A DNA stretch of 64,000 bases from Anaerolineales bacterium UBA5195 (lineage in GTDB: Bacteria > Chloroflexota > Anaerolineae > Anaerolineales > Villigracilaceae): assembly GCA_002412925.1 (NCBI GenBank), contig DHVZ01000024.1, forward strand, positions 158,258 to 222,257, read 5' to 3'. This document shows, in pieces, positions 57,858 to 64,000 of this stretch; within the stretch, counting starts at the first letter, position 1, and each line of letters opens with the position of its first letter. Position numbers and translations under genes: made by a program. The notes below the pieces were generated by a model, which was given only the letters and a program-made list of their open reading frames with translations, searched no databases and was not told the origin of the DNA.

Positions 57858-58919
57858 ATGCTCGAAAAATTGGCACAAATCGAGAAAGAAGCCCTTGAGT
57901 CGCTGGCGAAAATCGAAGATGAAGCGGCGCTTGAAGCCTGGCGCGTGGCCAATCTTGGCCGCTCTTCGCCGGTGATGAGTGTCTTTAGCCAGATGGCTGT
58001 GCTCTCAAAGGAAGAACGCCCACTGGTTGGTCAGCGCGCCAACCAGGTGAAAGTGGCGCTTGAAGCAGCCTTCGCTGAGAAACAGGCCGCTGTGAAAGAG
58101 GCCGCCCTGACCCGCTCACTCTCAACCGAAAAGCTGGACGTGACTCTCCCCGGGCGGCCCTTCCGGCATGGGCGCCTGCATCCGGCCACGCAGAACCTGC
58201 GCCGCGTACTCGCCATCCTGGCCGAGATGGGGTTCCAGGTCTATACCTCGCGTGATGTGGAAAGCGACGAATACAACTTCCAGTTGCTCAACATCCCGCC
58301 GCACCATCCCGCCCGCGAAATGCAGGATACCTTCTACATCGACACTGGCGAAACTGACGAGGCGCGCAAACAGGTTTTGCGGACACATACCTCGCCGGGA
58401 CAGATTCGTGCGATGCGGGAGTTTTCATCCCAGAATCCGCAGAATCCGCCGCCGATTCGGATTGCGCTGCCAGGCATGTGTTACCGCTTTGAGCAAATCA
58501 CTGCCCGTTCCGAGGTGCAGTTCAACCAGGTGGAAGGGCTGGTCGTGGGCGAGAACATCACCCTCGGCGATCTAAAAGGGACGCTCTCCGAGTTTGCCCG
58601 GCGCATGTTTGGCCGCCATGTCAAAACCCGTTTCCGTTCAGATCACTTCCCGTTCACGGAACCATCCGCTGAAATGGACGTGGAATGCTTTGTGTGTGGC
58701 GGCCAGGGCTGCCCGGTCTGCAAAAAGTCGGGCTGGCTAGAAATTCTCGGCAGCGGCATGGTGCATCCAACAGTGCTGCAAAATGGCGGCTATGATCCAA
58801 CTCGTTATACCGGATTCGCCTTTGGGATGGGCCCGGAACGCCAGTTGATGCTGCGCCACAAGATTAACGATATTCGCTATTTCTGGGGAAACGATATTCG
58901 CTTCCTGGAGCAATTTTAG
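57858..58919 (+). CDS. pheS: Phenylalanyl-tRNA synthetase alpha subunit
   Basis: A 353-residue class II synthetase subunit. An N-terminal coiled coil (1-90) precedes the catalytic core, with motif 2 (TSPGQIRAM, CYRFEQITARSEVQFNQVEG) and motif 3 (GFAFGMGPERQLML). A four-cysteine insert CFVCGGQGCPVC near 285-296 is found in some bacterial PheS proteins. It aminoacylates tRNA-Phe with PheT. GGAGG precedes ATG 57858. The T-box leader regulates it. Confidence 0.96.
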   Translation: MLEKLAQIEKEALESLAKIEDEAALEAWRVANLGRSSPVMSVFSQMAVLSKEERPLVGQRANQVKVALEAAFAEKQAAVKEAALTRSLSTEKLDVTLPGRPFRHGRLHPATQNLRRVLAILAEMGFQVYTSRDVESDEYNFQLLNIPPHHPAREMQDTFYIDTGETDEARKQVLRTHTSPGQIRAMREFSSQNPQNPPPIRIALPGMCYRFEQITARSEVQFNQVEGLVVGENITLGDLKGTLSEFARRMFGRHVKTRFRSDHFPFTEPSAEMDVECFVCGGQGCPVCKKSGWLEILGSGMVHPTVLQNGGYDPTRYTGFAFGMGPERQLMLRHKINDIRYFWGNDIRFLEQF

Positions 58920-58963
58920 TTCGATAATTTGAGAAGCGATATTCGGTTTTCCGAGGAGATAAC

Positions 58964-61564
58964 ATGAAACTACCCATCTCATGGTTAAAAGATTTCGTCG
59001 ACCTGAACGGTCTGGAAGTGGTCGATATCGCCCGCCTGCTCACCATGGCTGGTCTGGAAGTGGAAGACATCCTGTTCGCCGGGCTGCCGCTGCCCGAAAA
59101 CGATGAGCACGGCTTCAAAGTCTCCGGCATCGCCTGGGATAAGGAAAAAATCGTTGTGGCTGAAATCCGTGCGGTCAACCCGCATCCCAATGCCGACCGG
59201 CTGACACTCTGTGAATTGTTCGACGGGCAGGTGCAGCAGATCGTCCTGACTGGCGCGCCGAACCTGTATCCTTACAAAGGCCTGGGCAAGCTGGAAAAGC
59301 CTATCAAGGTGGCCTATGCCAAGGAGGGCGCAGCCATCTACGATGGTCACGCCGAAGGACAGGTGCTGACCACCCTCAAACGCGCCAAGATTCGCGGCGT
59401 CGAAAGCTACTCGATGGTTTGCTCTGAAAAGGAACTGGGCATTAGCGAAGAACACGAAGGCGTGATTTTTCTCGATGATGATGCTCCAGTTGGCATGCCC
59501 CTCGCAGACTATATCGGTGATGCAGTTTTGGAAGTCAAAATCAACCCCAATATGGCGCGCAACACCAGCATCCTGGGCATGGCGCGTGAAGTTGCCGCGC
59601 TAACTGGCCGGACACTGAAGAAGCCGCTTTATGAGCTAAAAACCACCGGCGAGTCGATTGAAGGCAAAATCAAGATCGAGATTAGCAAACCTGAATTCAA
59701 TCCCCGTTTCACGATTGGCTTGATTCGCGGTGTTGAAATCAAACCCAGTCCTTACTGGGTGCAGCGGCGTTTGCGAATGATCGGTATGCGCCCGATCAGC
59801 AACATCGTCGATGCGACCAATTACACCATGTTTGAAATCGGTGAGCCGCTGCACGCCTTTGACTATGACGTGCTGGTTGAACGGGCGGGTGGCAAGCCGG
59901 TGGTCATTTCCACTCGCACCGCCAACCCTGGTGAAAAACTGACCACGCTCGATAACGTCGAACGCGTTTTGAGCGAATCGAATGTACTGGTCTGCGATAC
60001 CAAGGGCGCGCTTTCCCTGGCTGGTGTTATGGGCGGTCAGGAGAGCGAAGTTTACGACGCTTCGAAAGAAGTCCTTGACGCGACCGGCCCTGAACTGGCA
60101 GATGGGAGAGGAAAAGTCAGCGCCCGCCCACAAAGCACAACGAATATTTTGCTCGAAGCGGCGGCTTGGAATTTCATCAATATCCGCCGCACAGCCAACC
60201 AGCATAACCTGCCTTCAGAAGCCTCATACCGCTTTTCGCGCGGCGTACACCCGGGTCTGTGCATCGAGGGGTTAAAACGCTGCCTGTACTGGATGAGTGA
60301 ATGGAGCGGCGGACAGGTTGCCCCCGGGATTGTGGACGCGTATCCGCTGCCGCCCAAAGTCACAGTTGTGGAAATCACCGAACGTGATATCAAGCGCTCC
60401 CTGGGCATCGAAATTCCGCTCGCAGAAGTCAAGGAAATGTTGGAGCATCTCGAATTTACGGGTGTTCTGACGGGCGATTGCCTAAAGATCACTGCTCCTT
60501 CCATCCGTATGGATATTGGTGAAGGCGTGGTGGGAGTGGCTGACATCATGGAAGAAATCGCCCGGCTCTACGGCTACGACAACATCCCCGAAACGCTGAT
60601 GGCCGACCCGCTGCCCCCACAGCGCGGCAACCCATCCCTGGAGGCCGAAGAGCGTGTGCGCGACGTGATGGTCTCGCTTGGCTTGCAGGAAGTCATCACC
60701 CACCGTATGACCGCCCCGGAAATCGAAGCCCGCTTGCTTCCCTCGAATATCGAATTATCGAGCATCGAATACGTCAAACTGGCAAATGCCATCGCTCCTG
60801 AAAAACGCGTTTTGCGCCGCAGCCTGCTCAGCTCGGTGCTGAATGTGGCCGAGCGCAACGCCCGTCTGCGCGAGACGCTGGCACTCTTCGAGGTCGGCTC
60901 GGTTTACATTCCAGATCCGGGTAATTTGCCCGCCGAGCCGCGCCGCCTGGCTTTTGCGGTTACCGGCAAACGCTACGAAAGCGCCTGGGATGCCAAAGTG
61001 GGAGTCAGGCTCGATTTCTATGACCTGAAGGGCATCGTCGAGGCCTTGATGGAAGCCCTGCACCTCGAAGTGAACTACGTTCCGGCGGAGCACCCCTCCT
61101 TCCACCCCGGAAAGTGCGCTTCCGTTTTATTAAACGGTGTGGCGCTGGGTGTTTTTGGCGAACTGCATCCGCTGGTGGCCGAGAACTACGACTTCGTCTC
61201 CCCGGTCCTGGCGGCAGATTTCAACCTCGAGGCGCTGCTGGCAGCCATCCCTTCGGGCTACCCCATCCGCCCGGTGAGCGAATTCCCACCCATGCTGGAG
61301 GACATTGCCGTGATTGTCGATGAAGCCCTGCCCGCCGACCGGGTGGAAGCGCTGATCAGGCAGACCGGCGGCAAGATGCTTGCTTCCGTGCGCCTGTTCG
61401 ATGTCTTCCGTTCAGAGCAGATCGGTGTTGGCAAGAAGTCGCTGGCTTATGCGCTGACCTACCAATCTCTTGAGGGCACGCTCACCGATAAAGATGCGGC
61501 TCAAATCCGCAGTCGCATCCTCAAACGGCTCGACCAGGAACTCGGCGCGAAGCTGCGCAGCTAA
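58964..61564 (+). CDS. pheT: Phenylalanyl-tRNA synthetase beta subunit
   Basis: An 866-residue subunit. It begins KLPISWLKDFVD, includes an OB-type tRNA-binding domain (about 45-210), the B3/B4 editing domain with HAFDYD and GVMGG, B5 (DIMEEIARLYGYDNIPE), and the C-terminal anticodon-binding ferredoxin-like domain (RPVSEFPPMLEDIAV). About 60 residues longer than typical, mainly in the first 200 and near 375-400. GAGGAGA precedes ATG 58964. Transcribed with pheS. Confidence 0.96.
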   Translation: MKLPISWLKDFVDLNGLEVVDIARLLTMAGLEVEDILFAGLPLPENDEHGFKVSGIAWDKEKIVVAEIRAVNPHPNADRLTLCELFDGQVQQIVLTGAPNLYPYKGLGKLEKPIKVAYAKEGAAIYDGHAEGQVLTTLKRAKIRGVESYSMVCSEKELGISEEHEGVIFLDDDAPVGMPLADYIGDAVLEVKINPNMARNTSILGMAREVAALTGRTLKKPLYELKTTGESIEGKIKIEISKPEFNPRFTIGLIRGVEIKPSPYWVQRRLRMIGMRPISNIVDATNYTMFEIGEPLHAFDYDVLVERAGGKPVVISTRTANPGEKLTTLDNVERVLSESNVLVCDTKGALSLAGVMGGQESEVYDASKEVLDATGPELADGRGKVSARPQSTTNILLEAAAWNFINIRRTANQHNLPSEASYRFSRGVHPGLCIEGLKRCLYWMSEWSGGQVAPGIVDAYPLPPKVTVVEITERDIKRSLGIEIPLAEVKEMLEHLEFTGVLTGDCLKITAPSIRMDIGEGVVGVADIMEEIARLYGYDNIPETLMADPLPPQRGNPSLEAEERVRDVMVSLGLQEVITHRMTAPEIEARLLPSNIELSSIEYVKLANAIAPEKRVLRRSLLSSVLNVAERNARLRETLALFEVGSVYIPDPGNLPAEPRRLAFAVTGKRYESAWDAKVGVRLDFYDLKGIVEALMEALHLEVNYVPAEHPSFHPGKCASVLLNGVALGVFGELHPLVAENYDFVSPVLAADFNLEALLAAIPSGYPIRPVSEFPPMLEDIAVIVDEALPADRVEALIRQTGGKMLASVRLFDVFRSEQIGVGKKSLAYALTYQSLEGTLTDKDAAQIRSRILKRLDQELGAKLRS

Positions 61565-61568
61565 TACT

Positions 61569-61593
61569 GCATTACCTATGATCAAGGTAATGC
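61569..61593 (+). repeat. 9-bp inverted repeat just after pheT
   Basis: GCATTACCT (61569-61577) pairs with AGGTAATGC (61585-61593) and is followed by GGCAC. The tail resembles the infB/pheS hairpin repeats only weakly. Confidence 0.5.
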
Positions 61594-61604
61594 GGCACTA
61601 ACAC

Positions 61605-61643
61605 AAAAACGTTGCGAAGGCCATCGCCCTTCGCAACGTTTTT
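61605..61643 (+). terminator. pheT terminator
   Basis: A 16-bp perfect stem (61605-61620 with 61628-61643), 7-base loop, T-run in the 3' arm. Confidence 0.92.
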
Positions 61644-61698
61644 GTTGTATACTAAATAAAATCGTTTCCATTTTCATCAGGATTGCCAAGGAGGCTGT

Positions 61699-61995
61699 AT
61701 GAACAGAACTGTAGGGATTATTCTAACCATTGTTACTGTCTTGTGTTGTGCCTGCCCGGGCTTTGGGATGTGTATCTCAGGCATCATGGGACTTGCAGGT
61801 GTCCCCTTCACCACCACGATTAATGGCGAGTCGACCACCGAGCCGATGGGTACCCCTGTTGCCATTGGTTTAATGTGTGTGGCTTTAATCTTCATTATTA
61901 TTCCAATCGTTGTGGCTTTCTTTGCCTTCCGGAATAAACCTGCACCCGAACCGGTTGTCCGGGACTTCAACGAACCACTCCCGCCCGCCTCATAA
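61699..61995 (+). CDS. Small two-helix membrane protein, unknown function
   Basis: A 98-residue protein with helix 1 (about 5-33, rich in Cys and Gly: IVTVLCCACPGFGMCISGIMG), a short outside loop with FTTTINGEST, helix 2 (52-76), and a Pro-rich cytosolic tail. AAGGAGG precedes the ATG by 6 bases, so translation is likely. No family recognised. It stands between two terminators. Confidence 0.75.
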   Translation: MNRTVGIILTIVTVLCCACPGFGMCISGIMGLAGVPFTTTINGESTTEPMGTPVAIGLMCVALIFIIIPIVVAFFAFRNKPAPEPVVRDFNEPLPPAS

Positions 61996-62009
61996 AAACA
62001 TCACCTGCC

Positions 62010-62038
62010 AGGAAACCTGCGCCCACCGCAGGTTTCCT
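62010..62038 (+). terminator. Terminator after the small membrane protein
   Basis: A 12-bp perfect stem (62010-62021 with 62027-62038), 5-base loop, weak T-run. Confidence 0.75.
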
Positions 62039-62155
62039 GCTTTATGGGGTCAAAATTGGCGCGCCTGACAATTTTATAAAGCTAAACAGCCGCCTGCCTC
62101 CATGCGGAGGCTGAAATTTGTTCCTAAATTGAAATGTTCCCACCAGCAAATTGGC

Positions 62156-62184
62156 TTGTATGCCAATAAACGCCGTGATAAACT
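62156..62184 (+). promoter_or_regulatory. Promoter of the receiver/TnpA-like gene, leaderless type
   Basis: TTGTAT (62156-62161), a 17-bp spacer, TAAACT (62179-62184); ATG 62193 is 8 bases downstream with no Shine-Dalgarno. Confidence 0.5.
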
Positions 62185-62192
62185 TTTAGCGT

Positions 62193-63941
62193 ATGGTACC
62201 GCATCTGATTTTGATAACGCCGCATAAGAGTTTTGGCACCTTGCTCCACAAAGAGCTGGATGCTTCCCGTTATCATCTATTTTCCACTTCTGATTTTTCT
62301 GAAGCCATCCACTATGTGCGCAAAACGAACTGTCCTGTGGCAATTGTCGACGCAGAATTGGAAGACGAAGAATTATCAGTGTTGGATATCGGGATCGCTT
62401 TGCGCCAGATAAAACCCGATATTCAGTTTGTGTTGGTTATCCAGGCTGAGCAGGAAGTGGACACGTCATCGCTGGCGCCTGTGGCAATCCTTAAAAAGCC
62501 TCTTTCCGTACCTGAATTAAGCGGTATACTGGAAAAGCTGGCTATCCCGGTTGTAAAAACGGAAAACTGGTCTTTGGATTCACCTATGCCTGAAATCGAT
62601 ACTTCGGAACGCTCCCTGGCTGAGACATCGCGTTTGATGTGGCTGAAAGACGTCAGCAAAGCCGCCCAACACCTCACGCGGCTGACCCTTGAGTCTTCGG
62701 CCCAGGCGGCGTTGATTACCCGTCAGAATGAACTCTGGGCCTATGCCGGTCAGCTTTCTCGAGATGCCGCCCAAGAATTGGCGCAGTCCATCCAGCGTTA
62801 CTGGGATAGCGAAAATGAAAGTGACCTGCTGCGTTTCGTGCGTCTGCAATCGACCGAGGCCCAGCACATGCTTTATGCGCGCAAACTATCTGCCAACATG
62901 ATCCTGGCATTGGTGTTTGACGCCGAAACGCCCTTCAGCACCATCCGTTCGCAGGCCGGGAAACTCGTCAAAAACTTGTCCGATAGCAACTTTGGTGAAG
63001 CAGAGCCGCCCCCGGTCACCGAACAGAGCGTCCCTGGCATTATCCCTGATTTCGCGCCCGTCGACGATGGCGAATACGAAGAAGACCTCCCGCCGATTTC
63101 CGAATTACTCGGCGATGTTCCCCCGCCCATCCCCCCGAAACAGATCCCAGCGCCGAGAATCAACCTGCCCTGGGAGCAACAACCGGTTATCCGGGCAGCC
63201 TCCCAGAATGTGACCGGCCACGAAAGCAGGGAAGCTGCTCCCAGGCCCATCCACGAACTTCAACAATCGAATTCGGCCAGTTTTAGCCGCGAGAGCTCCC
63301 CGGCAATCCGCCGCGACTCATTCAAGCGTCCAATCCCAGCCTTGGATGAGACCTTTGCTTCGAAGGCTGTCGAGACTGAAACCGGGAACCAGGTGGAAAC
63401 ACACGCTCTCGAAATTCCTGACGATCTGGCAGTGACGCGCAAGCAAGAAGCACGCAGAGATCCAGAAGCTGTCATCGAGACGCGCCCGCAACTGGTGGCC
63501 GAATCGATGACTGATGTAGCGCACCGCATTTTGCTTGAACCGGCCTCCCCTGCGCTGGTCAATCTGACCTATGCCTGCCTGCTCATTCCGCGTTTTGACC
63601 ACCATCACCTGGTCGGCGATTTTGTCGATCGGTTGAATGAATGGGTTCCGCAGGTTTGCGTGGCTTTTGGCTGGCGGTTGGAACATATTGCGGTGCGCCC
63701 AGAATACCTGCAATGGGTCGCGCGCGTCCCACCCTCCACCGCGCCGGGTTATATCATGCGCATCGTCCGCCAGCAAACCTCGGATCGGATTTTTTCCGAA
63801 TTCCCGCGTTATAAGCTGGAAAACCCATCCGGTGATTTCTGGGCGCCCGGCTATTTAATTATGGGAAGTTCCCAGCCACACCCGCAAAAACTTGTCCGCG
63901 ACTTTATCAAACAGACACGCACACGCCAGGGGTTGGGCTAA
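62193..63941 (+). CDS. Receiver-like protein with a C-terminal inactive IS200/Y1-transposase-like domain
   Basis: A 582-residue protein. Residues 1-115 have a degenerate response-regulator receiver fold: hydrophobic strand 1 (HLILITPHK) without the acidic pair, AIVDAELED with a possible phosphoacceptor Asp, and KKPLS with the conserved Lys. Residues 140-260 are a helical domain, 265-440 a Pro/Ser/Glu-rich disordered linker. Residues about 455-582 look like an IS200/IS605 TnpA fold: LVGDFVDRLNEWV, GWRLEHIAVRPEYLQWVARVPP, IMRIVRQQTSDRIFSEFP, GDFWAPGYLIMG, VRDFIKQT. In active TnpA the HUH motif sits where this protein has Y505-L-Q507, and the nucleophilic Tyr where it has Phe571. So the domain looks domesticated and non-catalytic, perhaps a DNA- or hairpin-binding module. 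Confidence 0.78.
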   Translation: MVPHLILITPHKSFGTLLHKELDASRYHLFSTSDFSEAIHYVRKTNCPVAIVDAELEDEELSVLDIGIALRQIKPDIQFVLVIQAEQEVDTSSLAPVAILKKPLSVPELSGILEKLAIPVVKTENWSLDSPMPEIDTSERSLAETSRLMWLKDVSKAAQHLTRLTLESSAQAALITRQNELWAYAGQLSRDAAQELAQSIQRYWDSENESDLLRFVRLQSTEAQHMLYARKLSANMILALVFDAETPFSTIRSQAGKLVKNLSDSNFGEAEPPPVTEQSVPGIIPDFAPVDDGEYEEDLPPISELLGDVPPPIPPKQIPAPRINLPWEQQPVIRAASQNVTGHESREAAPRPIHELQQSNSASFSRESSPAIRRDSFKRPIPALDETFASKAVETETGNQVETHALEIPDDLAVTRKQEARRDPEAVIETRPQLVAESMTDVAHRILLEPASPALVNLTYACLLIPRFDHHHLVGDFVDRLNEWVPQVCVAFGWRLEHIAVRPEYLQWVARVPPSTAPGYIMRIVRQQTSDRIFSEFPRYKLENPSGDFWAPGYLIMGSSQPHPQKLVRDFIKQTRTRQGLG

Positions 63942-64000
63942 AACTGCCCCAAGTAAAGTGACAGTCACCTTGAAGGGTGTGCACGCAAAAGATGTCAGAT
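63942..64000. other. Right edge of the window, no gene seen
   Basis: Fifty-nine bases after the last stop hold a small GTGACAGTCAC-like inverted repeat and no start codon with a ribosome site. Confidence 0.5.

Overview
The window looks like a chromosomal contig from a member of the Chloroflexota, most likely an anaerobic or facultative Anaerolineae-type bacterium. This is inferred from gene content and style: lipoproteins with an LAAC lipobox followed by Ala/Pro/Glu repeats, Thr-Pro-rich linkers and tails, a short IF-2, a membrane Ser/Thr kinase with a beta-propeller ectodomain, an F420-type LLM oxidoreductase, MenG/UbiE, a CIRCE-controlled groESL and a T-box-controlled pheST. No rRNA, phage or CRISPR locus is visible. 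There is one tRNA, Arg(CCU).

Layout. 1-3.5 kb: 3' end of a UDP-glucose dehydrogenase, a four-helix-bundle (S23/IVP-type) gene broken by a single amber codon, two SAM methyltransferases and menG/ubiE. 3.5-11.3 kb: the transcription/translation cluster nusA-ylxR-infB-rbfA-nrnA-truB-ribF, with a promoter and an attenuator-like hairpin ahead of nusA. 11.4-15.2 kb: a peptide ABC importer (two permeases and a binding protein whose domain order looks circularly permuted). 15.3-23.3 kb: housekeeping genes on both strands (AmrS-like radical SAM, mobA, uspA, a SufS-like enzyme, a GH25-type protein, tRNA-Arg, a kinase, pyrD). 23.6-37.5 kb: a galactoside-utilisation locus (LacI regulator, sugar ABC importer, GH31 and GH36-type glycosidases, an unrecognised GT-B-like protein, galT, galK) with two palindromic operators. 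37.6-46.4 kb: a TDH-like SDR, a lipoprotein, a DNA methyltransferase beside a PD-(D/E)xK-like gene (possible restriction-modification pair), an MBL-fold hydrolase beside a Crp/Fnr regulator, an M42 peptidase and an LLM oxidoreductase. 46.4-51.4 kb: dnaE followed by a TIR-domain gene whose last 86 residues are a diverged copy of the DnaE C-terminus. 51.7-64 kb: two TPR proteins, a methyltransferase, groES-groEL, pheS-pheT, a small membrane protein, and a receiver-like protein that ends in a catalytically dead IS200-type TnpA domain.

The strongest candidates for something undescribed are (1) the TIR protein carrying a grafted DnaE tail directly downstream of dnaE, (2) the receiver/TnpA fusion that has lost its HUH and Tyr residues, (3) the apparently permuted oligopeptide-binding protein, and (4) the compact methyltransferase/nuclease pair. 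Several families of small palindromic repeats are scattered between genes and in two cases inside coding sequence. At least eight genes have a -10 box 6-8 nt before the ATG and no clear Shine-Dalgarno, which suggests widespread leaderless transcription. All calls are from reading the sequence; no database search was possible.
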